Source: Rhizobacter sp. Root1238 (GTDB lineage: Bacteria; Pseudomonadota; Gammaproteobacteria; Burkholderiales; Burkholderiaceae_C). From it: 64,000 bases of DNA. The stretch covers positions 119,117 to 183,116 of the forward strand of contig NZ_LMDM01000015.1 in assembly GCF_001425825.1 (NCBI RefSeq), read 5' to 3'. Position numbers and translations under genes: made by a program. The notes under the pieces are model-generated. The model was not told the origin of the DNA. It saw nothing but the letters and a program-made list of their open reading frames with translations, and did no database searches. Below, one piece after another: positions 10,883-18,923 of the stretch. How positions within the stretch are numbered: the stretch's first letter is position 1; each line of letters starts with the position of its first letter.

Positions 10883-11020
10883 ATGAGCGGCATCATCCGC
10901 CGGCTGCCGATGCGGCCGGGACACGCATGGCAGATCGGCGTCGCAGTCGCGAGCAGCCTGCTGTGGGGCGCGATCGAACTGGCCGCGCTGTGCCGGGCGC
11001 GCTGGAGGCGCCAGGGCTGA
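10883..11020 (+). CDS. Small single-pass membrane protein, 45 residues
   Basis: The open frame starts at ATG 10883 with AGGAG at 10872-10876, six bases upstream. It encodes a basic N-terminus (MSGIIRRLPMRPGH), one hydrophobic helix (IGVAVASSLLWGAIELAAL) and a basic end (CRARWRRQG). The good ribosome-binding site, the membrane segment and the fit between two minus-strand genes support a real small protein. No family is known to me. Confidence 0.55.
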   Translation: MSGIIRRLPMRPGHAWQIGVAVASSLLWGAIELAALCRARWRRQG

Positions 11021-11032
11021 GCCTGCCGCGCG

Positions 11033-13648
11033 TCATGCACGGCCGTCGACATGGCGGGCCAGGTAGCGCGCCGTCGGGCCCGTCGATGAGCCAGCGACCT
11101 CCGAAGGCGTGCCCGTCGCGACGATGCGGCCGCCCTCCTCGCCGGCTCCGGGCCCCACGTCGATGACCCAGTCGCTCGCGGCGACGACCCGCATCTCGTG
11201 CTCGACCACCACCACGGTGTTGCCGGCATCGACCAGGCCCTGCAGTTGCGCCATCAGCCTGTCGACATCGGCGGGGTGCAGCCCGGTGGTCGGCTCGTCC
11301 AGCACATACAGCGTGTTGCCGCGCTGCGCGCGCTGCAGTTCGGTCGCGAGCTTGATGCGCTGTGCCTCGCCGCCCGACAGCTCGGTCGCCGGCTGGCCGA
11401 GCCGCAGGTAGCCGAGCCCGATGTCGCGCAACAGCTGCAGCGGCTTCAGCACCGCCGCATCGTCGGCGAAGAACGCGCACGCCTCGTCGACCGTCATCGC
11501 CAGCACCTGCGCAATGTGGCGGTCGCGCACGGTGATCTTCAGCGTGTCCGGGTTGTAGCGCGCGCCGTGGCAGGTCGGGCACGGCGCATAGACGCTCGGC
11601 ATGAACAGCAGCTCGACGCTGACGAAGCCCTCGCCCTCGCAGGTGTCGCAGCGGCCCTTCGCCACGTTGAACGAGAAGCGGCCGGCGTCGTAGCGCTTCT
11701 TCTTCGCGGCCGGGCTGGCGGCGAACATCTTGCGCACGTTGTCGAACAGGCCGGTGTAGGTGGCCAGGTTGGAGCGCGGCGTGCGGCCGATCGGCCGCTG
11801 GTCGACGACGACCAGGCGCTTCAGCGCGTCGGCGCCGGCCTGCAGGCGGCCACCGGACGGCCGCAACGGGCCCTGCGGCATCGACGGGTCGGCCTCCTCT
11901 TCGACCACCGGCTCGTGGCCGAGGTGCGCGCTCACCAGCTCGACCAGCGCCTGGCTGACGAGGCTGGACTTGCCGGAGCCGGAGACGCCTGTCACCGCGG
12001 TGAAGCAGCCAAGCGGGAATTCCGCATCGACGCCGTGCAGGTTGTTGCGCGTGATGCCGCGCAGCGCCAGCCAGCCACTGGGCGAGCGCACGGTGCGGCT
12101 CGCATGGCTGGAAGACGCGGCGAACAGGTAGCGCGCCGTCTGCGACGCGGCCACCTGCCGCAGCCCGTCGGGCGGCCCGCTGTACAGCACCTCGCCACCG
12201 CGCTCGCCGGCCTCCGGCCCGACATCGATCAGCCAGTCGGCACGGCGCATCATCTCCAGGTCGTGCTCGACGACGAACAGCGTGTTGCCGGCCTGCTTCA
12301 GCTGGTCGAGCGCGCGCATCAAGGCCTCGCTGTCCGCCGGGTGCAGTCCGGCCGACGGCTCGTCGAGCACGTAGACGACACCGAACAGGTTGGAGCGGAT
12401 CTGCGTCGCCAGCCGCAAGCGCTGCAACTCGCCGGGCGACAGCGTGGGCGTCGCGCGGTCGAGCGAGAGGTAGCCCAGCCCGAGTTGCTGCAGCGTGGCG
12501 ATGCGCTCGCACAGGTCGTGCGCGATGCGCTGCGCGGCAATGCGCTTCTCTTCCGACAGCTCCGGCGTGCGCCGCACATCGGGCGACGCAGCATGCGCCG
12601 AGCCGCCGGCCGCAACGCGCCGCCGCGTGTCGCGACGGCCTGCATCGCGGCTGCGCGTCGCGGCATCGGCGGGCGCATCGAAGCGCCCCTGGGCGGCCGG
12701 CGCCAGCCACTGGGCCACGCGGTTCAGCGGCCATTCGCACATCGTCCCGATGTCGACGCCGGCGAAGGTCACCGACAGCGCCTGCGGCTTCAGCCGCTTG
12801 CCGTGGCAGACCGGGCAGACGGTGCCGCTCATGAAGCGCGCGACACGCTTCTTCATCAGCGCACTCTGCGTGGAGGCGAAGGTGTGCAGCACGTAGTTGC
12901 GCGCACTGGTGAAGGTGCCCTGGTAGCTCGGTTCGAGCTTGCGGCGCAACGCGGCGCGCGTCTCGGCGGGCGTGAAACCGGCGTAGACCGGCACGGTCGG
13001 CTGCTCGTCGGTGTACAGGATCCAGTCGCGCGTCTTGCGCGGCAGGTCGCGCCACGGCACGTCCACGTCGTGCCCGAGCGTGACCAGGATGTCGCGCAGG
13101 TTCTGCCCGTGCCAGGCGGGCGGCCAGGCGGCGATCGCGCGCTCGCGGATCGTCAGCGACGGGTCCGGCACCATCGCGCGCTCGGTCACATCGAAGAGAT
13201 GGCCGAGCCCATGGCAATGCGGGCAGGCGCCTTGCGGCGTGTTCGGCGAGAAGTCTTCGGCATACAGCATCGGCTGCTCTGGCGGGTAGTGGCCGGCGCG
13301 CGAATACAGCAGGCGCACCAGGCTCGACAGCGTCGTCACGCTGCCCACCGACGAACGGGCGCTCGGCGTGCCGCGCTGCTGCTGCAGCGCGACCGCGGGC
13401 GGCAGGCCGTCGATCGAATCGACGTCGGGCACGCCGGCCTGGTCGATCAGCCGTCGCGCATACGGCGCCACCGATTCGAGATACCGGCGCTGCGCCTCGG
13501 CATACAGCGTGCCGAACGCGAGCGAGGACTTGCCGGATCCCGAGACGCCGGAGAACACCACCAGCGCATCGCGCGGGAGGTCGACGTCGACGTCTTTCAA
13601 GTTGTGTTCGCGCGCCCCCCGCACGCGGACCTGGCCATCGCGCTGCAT
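11033..13648 (-). CDS. UvrA-like excinuclease ABC-type ATPase (UvrA2/drug-resistance class)
   Basis: 871-residue tandem ABC ATPase, shorter than canonical UvrA (~940). The first domain has GVSGSGKSS (~34-42) and the altered signature LSPGELQRL; the second has TGVSGSGKSS and the canonical LSGGEAQRI with VLDEPTTGLHP. Zinc modules are visible: CPHCHGLG, CPVCHGKRL, and CDTCEGEGF paired with CPTCHGARY. An Arg/Ala/Ser-rich insert of about 40 residues follows the insertion domain. The start at 13648 has AGGAG seven bases upstream. UvrA2-class paralogues are linked to damage tolerance or drug resistance; whether this one still loads UvrB is uncertain. No uvrB or uvrC is nearby. Confidence 0.9.
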   Translation of the reverse strand: MQRDGQVRVRGAREHNLKDVDVDLPRDALVVFSGVSGSGKSSLAFGTLYAEAQRRYLESVAPYARRLIDQAGVPDVDSIDGLPPAVALQQQRGTPSARSSVGSVTTLSSLVRLLYSRAGHYPPEQPMLYAEDFSPNTPQGACPHCHGLGHLFDVTERAMVPDPSLTIRERAIAAWPPAWHGQNLRDILVTLGHDVDVPWRDLPRKTRDWILYTDEQPTVPVYAGFTPAETRAALRRKLEPSYQGTFTSARNYVLHTFASTQSALMKKRVARFMSGTVCPVCHGKRLKPQALSVTFAGVDIGTMCEWPLNRVAQWLAPAAQGRFDAPADAATRSRDAGRRDTRRRVAAGGSAHAASPDVRRTPELSEEKRIAAQRIAHDLCERIATLQQLGLGYLSLDRATPTLSPGELQRLRLATQIRSNLFGVVYVLDEPSAGLHPADSEALMRALDQLKQAGNTLFVVEHDLEMMRRADWLIDVGPEAGERGGEVLYSGPPDGLRQVAASQTARYLFAASSSHASRTVRSPSGWLALRGITRNNLHGVDAEFPLGCFTAVTGVSGSGKSSLVSQALVELVSAHLGHEPVVEEEADPSMPQGPLRPSGGRLQAGADALKRLVVVDQRPIGRTPRSNLATYTGLFDNVRKMFAASPAAKKKRYDAGRFSFNVAKGRCDTCEGEGFVSVELLFMPSVYAPCPTCHGARYNPDTLKITVRDRHIAQVLAMTVDEACAFFADDAAVLKPLQLLRDIGLGYLRLGQPATELSGGEAQRIKLATELQRAQRGNTLYVLDEPTTGLHPADVDRLMAQLQGLVDAGNTVVVVEHEMRVVAASDWVIDVGPGAGEEGGRIVATGTPSEVAGSSTGPTARYLARHVDGRA

Positions 13649-13703
13649 CGAGTCTCCTGGAAAGGGTGGATCGGATGGTGCGGCCGCGGGCCGGCGGCAC
13701 CCG

Positions 13704-13765
13704 TAGGACGCCGACGCAACAGTGTGTGGGCCTGCGGCGGGGCGCACGGCCTGGAAACCGTCCTA
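13704..13765. repeat. Second TAGGAC / GTCCTA inverted motif
   Basis: TAGGACG at 13704 and CGTCCTA ending at 13765 flank about 50 bases in the divergent region between the UvrA-like gene and the small gene at 13854. The hexamers match those at 8877-8901. Confidence 0.3.
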
Positions 13766-13853
13766 CGTCCGCTTCAGGCGTTTGCCGATTCTCATCGGGT
13801 CGGCGGTCCGCCACCATCTCGCGCATCGCCCGACCGCTCACGACGCAGGCCCC

Positions 13854-14147
13854 ATGCAGACACGCCTCTTCACTGACAACGCCGACTTCGCCGAGGCCGG
13901 CGACGGCGCCAGGTTCGTTCGCGAGTTGATGGAAAGCATTCGACGGCGAGGCCCGGACGGTGTCCGGCTGTCGTTCGGCGTGGAGGGACGGGACCGGCAG
14001 CTCTACTGCATCATCGACACCCGGAACATGGTCGAGGCGGTCGACATCCTGAGCGCGGCACGACAGCTGGGCATGGGCATCATGCCCGGGCGCAAGGAAC
14101 GCGGTGTCTGGCTGCACCGCATCATCCGCTGCGCCGAGGCTGCATAA
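13854..14147 (+). CDS. Hypothetical protein, 97 residues
   Basis: Short soluble protein beginning MQTRLFTDNADFAEAG. It reads like an alternating alpha/beta domain: FVRELMESIRRRG, VRLSFGVEGRDRQLYCIIDT, VEAVDILSAARQLGM. The pattern resembles a small ferredoxin-like fold, but no family signature is recognised. The frame is open to 13722, but the upstream part overlaps a probable promoter region and looks non-coding. A hairpin terminator lies 36 bases after the stop. Confidence 0.55.
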   Translation: MQTRLFTDNADFAEAGDGARFVRELMESIRRRGPDGVRLSFGVEGRDRQLYCIIDTRNMVEAVDILSAARQLGMGIMPGRKERGVWLHRIIRCAEAA

Positions 14148-14182
14148 GACGAAAGCACGGAAAAGGAAATCACAGAAAAGGA

Positions 14183-14223
14183 AAACCCCGGAGAGTCGCA
14201 TTGCTGCTGACTGTCCGGGGTTT
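14183..14223. terminator. Bidirectional hairpin terminator
   Basis: AAACCCCGGA at 14183-14192 pairs with TCCGGGGTTT at 14214-14223. The A/T ends give a T-run on either strand. It separates the + strand gene ending at 14147 from the minus-strand tRNA-Lys ending at 14230. Confidence 0.75.
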
Positions 14224-14229
14224 CTGTGT

Positions 14230-14305
14230 TGGTGGGCCCCGACAGATTCGAACTGTCGACCAACGGATTAAGAGTCCGCTGCTCTACCAACTGAGCTAGG
14301 AGCCC
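14230..14305 (-). tRNA. tRNA-Lys (CUU anticodon)
   Basis: 76-base cloverleaf with encoded CCA at 14230-14232. The acceptor GGGCTCC pairs with GGGGCCC with one G-U pair. The anticodon stem-loop is GCGGA CTCTTAA TCCGT, giving anticodon CTT (reads AAG). The T loop is TTCGAAT. It lies 31 bases after a second tRNA-Lys gene, in tandem. Confidence 0.96.
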
Positions 14306-14336
14306 TTGCTCGGGAAACCTCCCGATCAATAAAACC

Positions 14337-14412
14337 TGGTGGGTTGTGCAGGACTTGAACCTGCGACCAACGGATTAAAAGTCCGCTGCTCTACCGACTG
14401 AGCTAACAACCC
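14337..14412 (-). tRNA. tRNA-Lys (UUU anticodon)
   Basis: 76-base cloverleaf with encoded CCA at 14337-14339. The acceptor GGGTTGT pairs with ACAACCC. The anticodon loop CTTTTAA gives TTT (reads AAA and AAG). The T loop is TTCAAGT. It is probably transcribed together with the tRNA-Lys(CUU) that follows. Confidence 0.96.
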
Positions 14413-14424
14413 AGCAAGCCCATG

Positions 14425-14430
14425 ACTATA
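14425..14430 (-). promoter_or_regulatory. Likely -10 box of the tRNA-Lys pair
   Basis: TATAGT on the minus strand lies 13 bases before the first tRNA base, fitting a start near 14418. No good -35 match is seen. Confidence 0.45.
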
Positions 14431-14502
14431 GCATCACTTGCAGGGTTATCCGTGAATGATGCTCGTGCGATGTTTGAACATCTTTGCGAGCACCGCTTCA
14501 AC

Positions 14503-15330
14503 TCAGCGGAGCGCAGATTGTAGCCCGATTTCGATCGCTTCAGACGCCAGCACCAGTCCGAATGTTGCCGTGACGACCACGGTCGAGCCGTAGCCGTGGC
14601 AATTCAGGCTGCCGTCGCCCGGGGTGGCCGCCAGGTCGCAGGCCTCGCCGTCGGCGACCGGCATCGCGACGGCCTCGCGCGAGAACACGCAGCGCACGCC
14701 GATCGTGGCGCTGCGCGGCGCGCCATGGTGCTTGCGCAGGCGCTGCCTCAGCGAGGCAAGCAACGGGTCGTGCGTGACGTTCGCGAGGTCGTCGACCTCG
14801 ACCGCCTGCGGCCGGCGCTTGCCGCCGGCGGCGCCCGCCATCACGAGCGGTGTGCGCGTCGCGATCGCCCACTGCGCCATCGCGAGCTTGGCCTGCACCT
14901 GGTCGCAGGCGTCGATCACCGCATCGACCGGGCCGGGCAGCAGCGCCGGCCAGTTGTCGGCGGCGACGAAGTCGTCGACCAGCAGCACCTCGCAGCCGGG
15001 GTGGATGTCGGCGATGCGCTCGCGCAGGGCCTCGCCCTTGGACTTGCCGAGCGTGGTGCCGGTGGCCTGCACCTGCCGGTTGATGTTCGACTCGGACACG
15101 TGGTCCATGTCGATCAGCACCAGCGTGGCAACCCCGCTGCGTGCCAGGGCCTCGGCCGTCCAGGAGCCGACGCCGCCGAGCCCGACGACCGCGACCCGCA
15201 AGGCGCGCAGCCGCCGGTAGCCGGCGTCGCCGTACAGGCGGCGCAGGCCGCCGAAACGGCGCTCCAGGTCGGGCACATCCAGATCGGCCAGAGGCAGACC
15301 GGAGACAGGCAGGTCGTTGACGGCGTTCAC
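14503..15330 (-). CDS. tcdA: tRNA threonylcarbamoyladenosine dehydratase
   Basis: 275-residue E1-like enzyme that cyclises t6A37 to ct6A in ANN-decoding tRNAs using ATP. It has the nucleotide-binding motif VVGLGGVGSWTAEALARSG and the E1-like DMDHVSESNINRQ, with the family's typical INRQ. DACDQVQAKLAM and MAGAAGGKRRP follow in the adenylation core. The start is GTG at 15330. It lies 16 bases after cpoB in the same direction and is followed by two tRNA-Lys genes, whose products carry the t6A substrate. The length and motifs fit TcdA (YgdL/CsdL). Confidence 0.93.
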   Translation of the reverse strand: MNAVNDLPVSGLPLADLDVPDLERRFGGLRRLYGDAGYRRLRALRVAVVGLGGVGSWTAEALARSGVATLVLIDMDHVSESNINRQVQATGTTLGKSKGEALRERIADIHPGCEVLLVDDFVAADNWPALLPGPVDAVIDACDQVQAKLAMAQWAIATRTPLVMAGAAGGKRRPQAVEVDDLANVTHDPLLASLRQRLRKHHGAPRSATIGVRCVFSREAVAMPVADGEACDLAATPGDGSLNCHGYGSTVVVTATFGLVLASEAIEIGLQSALR

Positions 15331-15346
15331 GGCAGCGCGCCTGTCA

Positions 15347-16150
15347 TCACTTCATCGACGCCAACCGCTCCTTGGCCGCCTCGGCGGCTTCGGACTTCGG
15401 GTAGGTCTTCAGCAGGTCGTCCAGCGTGCGCTTCGCGCCCTTCGCGTCCTTCAGTTCGAGCTGGCAGTTGGCGATCGACAGCAGCGCCTCGGGCGCGCGC
15501 GGGCTCGCCGGCGCAACCTTCAGCAATTCGCGGAACGACGCGGTGGCTTCGCGGTATTCACGCTTGCCGTACTGCGCATTGCCGAGCCAGAACAGCGCCA
15601 CGTCGTTGTAGCCGCTGGCCGGGTAGCGCTGGCGGAAGGCGACGAAGGCCGACGCCGCGCCGGGGAAGTCGCCCTTGCGCATCACCGCCATCGCATCGTC
15701 GAACTGCTTCTTCTCTTCGGGATCGACCAGGAACTCCTTGTCGTCCATCGTGACCTTCTGCGGTTCGAGCTTGCGGATGCGGTCGTCCACGCCCTGTGCG
15801 ATGTCCTTCTGCCGGCGTTGCAGGTCGGACACGTCGCGCGTCAGCTGCTCGTTCTGGCCGACCAGCTTCGCCGCATCGCTGCGCATCAGCTCGATCTGCG
15901 TGTTGAGATCGAGCAGGCTGCGCTTGAGCTTGCCGATCTCTTCGAGCAGTTGCGCGTTCATCTCGGCCTGGCGCTGCGCCTGCAGCTTGTTGTTCTCCTC
16001 GAGCTTGCCGCGCAAGTCGAGGATGGCCCGGCGCGCCTCGTCGTCGTCGAACAGCCCGGCGTGCGCGGCCGGCGCCGTCACCAGGGCGAAGGCCGCCAGC
16101 AGCGGCGCCCACCACGCGCCGCCGGACCGTCCGCGAAGAATCGATTGCAT
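15347..16150 (-). CDS. cpoB: Cell division coordinator CpoB (YbgF)
   Basis: 267-residue periplasmic protein that links the Tol-Pal machine with peptidoglycan synthesis at the septum. A signal peptide ends near AHAGLF. Residues ~35-110 are a heptad-rich trimerisation coiled coil (DLRGKLEENNKLQAQ, IELMRSDAAKLVGQNEQL). The C-terminal half holds TPR-like repeats, including YNDVALFWLGNAQYGKREYREAT and ALLSIANCQLELKDAKGA. It follows pal by 15 bases, the standard order tolB-pal-cpoB. Confidence 0.93.
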   Translation of the reverse strand: MQSILRGRSGGAWWAPLLAAFALVTAPAAHAGLFDDDEARRAILDLRGKLEENNKLQAQRQAEMNAQLLEEIGKLKRSLLDLNTQIELMRSDAAKLVGQNEQLTRDVSDLQRRQKDIAQGVDDRIRKLEPQKVTMDDKEFLVDPEEKKQFDDAMAVMRKGDFPGAASAFVAFRQRYPASGYNDVALFWLGNAQYGKREYREATASFRELLKVAPASPRAPEALLSIANCQLELKDAKGAKRTLDDLLKTYPKSEAAEAAKERLASMK

Positions 16151-16165
16151 TGCCAGGCCTCCGGC

Positions 16166-16699
16166 TTACTTGGCGTTGAATTCAGCGCGGCGGTTCTTCG
16201 CCCAGGCCGCTTCGTCGCTGCCCTGCACGGCCGGACGCTCCTTGCCGAAGCTGACGGCTTCTACCTGCGACTGCGACACGCCCAGCAGCTCCAGCGACTT
16301 CACGACCGCCTCGGCACGCTTCTGGCCGAGCGCCAGGTTGTACTCGCGGCCGCCGCGCTCGTCGGTGTGGCCTTCGACCGAGACCTTCTTCGACTTGTTG
16401 GCCGACAGGCTCTTGGCCTGCGCTTCGACCGTCGGGCGGAACTCGTCCTTCACGACGTAGCTGTCGTAGTCGAAGTAGATGACGCTGCTGGCGGGCGCCG
16501 GCGCGTTCTTCGTCAGGTCGACGCTCGCGACCTGCGACTGCGAGGTACCGGCGTTGTTGGCGCCGCTGTTCGACGCGGTGCCGCCGGTCGAACGGTTTTC
16601 GACCGGGGCCGGCTTGTCGTCGAGCTTGACGCCGGAGGCGCAGCCGGCCAGCAGGGCCGAGGTCAGAGCAGCGAGAAGGGCGAGATGTGTTGATTTCAT
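16166..16699 (-). CDS. pal: Peptidoglycan-associated lipoprotein Pal
   Basis: 177-residue outer-membrane lipoprotein that binds peptidoglycan and TolB. Signal and lipobox LLAGC place the lipidated Cys at residue 20. A Ser/Asn-rich linker leads to the OmpA-like domain with SVEGHTDERGGREYN and GQKRAEAV, the diaminopimelate-binding motif. The ATG at 16699 has AGGAG about nine bases upstream; upstream in-frame ATGs overlap tolB and are less likely. It lies between tolB and cpoB. Confidence 0.95.
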   Translation of the reverse strand: MKSTHLALLAALTSALLAGCASGVKLDDKPAPVENRSTGGTASNSGANNAGTSQSQVASVDLTKNAPAPASSVIYFDYDSYVVKDEFRPTVEAQAKSLSANKSKKVSVEGHTDERGGREYNLALGQKRAEAVVKSLELLGVSQSQVEAVSFGKERPAVQGSDEAAWAKNRRAEFNAK

Positions 16700-16767
16700 G
16701 ATGTTGAACTCCTGGTCGTGTTGTCGTCGAAAAAAATGTCGTCGGGAAAAATGCGCCGGCCGTTTTT

Positions 16768-18051
16768 TCAGCGGCCGTACGGGCCCCACATGGGCTCACG
16801 GACATCGGCGGCTGTCGACACCAGCTTCGCCTTGATCTTGCCGTCCAGCGTGGTGGTCATCAGCACGTCGCGCCCTTGCGCGCGCGATGCGTAGATGATC
16901 AGCCGGCCGTTCGGCGCGAAACTCGGGCTCTCGTCGTCGCTGGTGTCGCTCAGTGCCAGCGGCGTCGCGCCCGGGTTGGTCAGGTCCATCAGGTACAGCC
17001 GGAAGGCGTTGCCCTGGCGGGAAATGTAGGCGAGGTTGCGGCCGTCCGGGCTGAGCGACGGGCTGATGTTGTAGCTGCCCGAGAAGGTGACGCGCTCGAC
17101 CGCGCCGCCGCCGAGCGGCGTGCGGTACACCTGCGGGCCGCCGCCGCGGTCGCTGACGAAGTACAGCGTGCGGCCGTCCGGCGTGAACACCGGTTCGGTG
17201 TCGATCGCCTGGCTGGTCGTGATGCGCTTCGGCTCGCCGCCGTTGCGTGGCATCAGGTAGAGCTGCGAGATGCCGTCGCGGCTCAGCGTGAGGGCCAGCG
17301 ACTGGGAGTCGGGCGACCAGGCCGGCGCGCTGTTCGAGCCGCGGAAGTTGGCGATCACGCGGCGCTCGCCGGTGGCGACGCTCTGCACGTAGACGATGGC
17401 CTTCTGCTTCTCGAACGACACGTAGGCCAGTTCCTGGCCGTTCGGCGCCCAGGCCGGCGAGATGATCGGCTCGGGGCTGTTCAGCGCGACCTGGCCACCC
17501 TCGCCATCGGCGTCGGCGATGCGCAGCGCATAGCGGCTGCCGGTGCGGGTGACGTAGGCGATGCGGGTCGAGAACACGCCCTTGTCGCCGGTCAGCTTCT
17601 CGTAGACGTAGTCGGCGATGCGGTGGGCGGCCAGGCGCAGGTCGGCCGGCTGCACCGCATTGCTCTGGCCGCCGAGCTCCTGGCCCTTGACGATGTCCCA
17701 GAGCTTGAAACGCACGTCGAAGCGGCCGTCGGCCAGCCGGGTGACCGAGCCGGCGACCAGCGCGTCGGCGCCGCGGGTGCGCCATTCGCCCATCACCGGC
17801 TGCGCGGTCTCGTCGATCGCGACGCTGGTGTCGATGCCGCGGAACACGCCGGCGCGCTCCAGGTCGGCGCGGATGATGGCCGACAGCGCCTGCGTGGTCT
17901 TGTCTTCGTCGCGGAACTTCGCGATCGCGATCGGCACCTGCGTGGCGCCGACCCCGGCGATCTCCACGCGGAACTGCGCCAGCGCAGGGGTGAAGGCCGG
18001 CGCGCACAAGGCCAGTCCGGAGGCAGCGGAGAAATGACGTCGGTTCAGCAT
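16768..18051 (-). CDS. tolB: Tol-Pal system beta-propeller protein TolB
   Basis: 427-residue periplasmic propeller protein that binds Pal and colicins and works with TolQRA in outer-membrane constriction. The N-terminus LNRRHFSAASGLALC looks like a Tat-type signal (twin Arg) ending near ALAQ. The N-terminal domain spans ~30-160. Six WD40/PD40-like blades follow, with repeats such as ISPAWAPNGQELAYVSF, APAWSPDSQSLAL, PVFTPDGRTLYFVSD, SPSLSPDGRNLAYIS. The start at 18051 lies 14 bases after a GT2 gene. tolQ, tolR and tolA are not in the window, so the operon is split or begins elsewhere. Confidence 0.95.
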   Translation of the reverse strand: MLNRRHFSAASGLALCAPAFTPALAQFRVEIAGVGATQVPIAIAKFRDEDKTTQALSAIIRADLERAGVFRGIDTSVAIDETAQPVMGEWRTRGADALVAGSVTRLADGRFDVRFKLWDIVKGQELGGQSNAVQPADLRLAAHRIADYVYEKLTGDKGVFSTRIAYVTRTGSRYALRIADADGEGGQVALNSPEPIISPAWAPNGQELAYVSFEKQKAIVYVQSVATGERRVIANFRGSNSAPAWSPDSQSLALTLSRDGISQLYLMPRNGGEPKRITTSQAIDTEPVFTPDGRTLYFVSDRGGGPQVYRTPLGGGAVERVTFSGSYNISPSLSPDGRNLAYISRQGNAFRLYLMDLTNPGATPLALSDTSDDESPSFAPNGRLIIYASRAQGRDVLMTTTLDGKIKAKLVSTAADVREPMWGPYGR

Positions 18052-18065
18052 CCAGTGTCCTGATC

Positions 18066-18851
18066 TCAAATTGTGGTCTTGGTTCCGGCGGCGTCCACGA
18101 ACGCCATTTTCAGGTATCGGTAATAGGTGCCTTCGGCGTTGTAGACCGCCAGCACGAACCCCAGCCGCCCGTCCAGGAAGCCCCGCCGCAGCAGGTAGGC
18201 CCTGAAGAACGCCCAGGCACCATGGGCAAGCGCCGTACCCAGGCCGCCGGCGCGGCCGGCCCGCACCTTGTCGACGGCGCGCCCGCTGCTGTAGCGGTTC
18301 ATCTTGTCCAGCGCGTCGTGCAGCGTCGGCATGGTCTCGTGCAGCAGGTCGCCGGGAAGGCGCCCCACCGGCCCCTGCACGTCGAGCCGCTCGTGCACCA
18401 GGTCGTCGGTGAAGCGGGCACGTCCGCGCAGGAAGAGCCGGGTGACCCGGTCAGGGTACCAGTCGCCATGGCGCATCCACTGTCCGCAGAAACGAGAAAG
18501 GCGTGACAACTGGTAGCCGGCGGGGCTGCCGGCGTCGCCGGCGCCGGGCGCCACCGCCGCCCGGATCGCTGCCGCCAGCGGCTCGCTGACCCGCTCGTCG
18601 GCGTCCAGGCTCAGCACCCAGCGACCTTGCGCCAGGTCGAGCGCCCGGTTCTTCTGCCGGCCGAAGCCGGGCCAGTCGTCGCTGCGGGTCACGCGGGCGC
18701 CGAGCGCGGCGGCCTGCTCGCGGGTGTCGTCGGTGCTGCCGGAGTCGACGACGATCCACTCGTCGGCGAACGCGACGCTCTTCAGGCAGTCCGCGATCTG
18801 GTGGCCTTCGTTGTGCGTGATGACGATGACCGACAGGTTCGGAGCGGACAT
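18066..18851 (-). CDS. Family 2 glycosyltransferase (WaaE/KdtX-like)
   Basis: 261-residue GT-A enzyme likely adding glucose to the LPS inner core. Motifs: LSVIVITHNEGHQIADCL at the start, VVDSGSTDDT (nucleotide binding) and LSLDADERV (DxD-like metal site). FCGQWMRHGDWYPDRVTRLF and VHERLDV match the WaaE/KdtX group. The ATG at 18851 begins the protein-like part of a longer open frame. It is divergent from the MsbA-like gene 72 bases away and is followed by tolB. Confidence 0.88.
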   Translation of the reverse strand: MSAPNLSVIVITHNEGHQIADCLKSVAFADEWIVVDSGSTDDTREQAAALGARVTRSDDWPGFGRQKNRALDLAQGRWVLSLDADERVSEPLAAAIRAAVAPGAGDAGSPAGYQLSRLSRFCGQWMRHGDWYPDRVTRLFLRGRARFTDDLVHERLDVQGPVGRLPGDLLHETMPTLHDALDKMNRYSSGRAVDKVRAGRAGGLGTALAHGAWAFFRAYLLRRGFLDGRLGFVLAVYNAEGTYYRYLKMAFVDAAGTKTTI

Positions 18852-18923
18852 GGAAGGCGAAAGGTGCGTGCAGCGGAGGTGCGCGGATTGTAGGCAGTGC
18901 CGGCGAACGATAATGCGCCCGGA

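Noticed and set aside
14230..14412. tRNA-Lys pair as integration site for a mobile island
   Set aside because: No integrase gene, no repeated tRNA 3' end and no composition change next to it; flanks are housekeeping genes.
16740..16790. CGGCCG repeat around the pal/tolB junction as a terminator
   Set aside because: Arms are short, self-palindromic and lie partly inside the end of tolB; there is no T-run in the tolB direction that would isolate pal.
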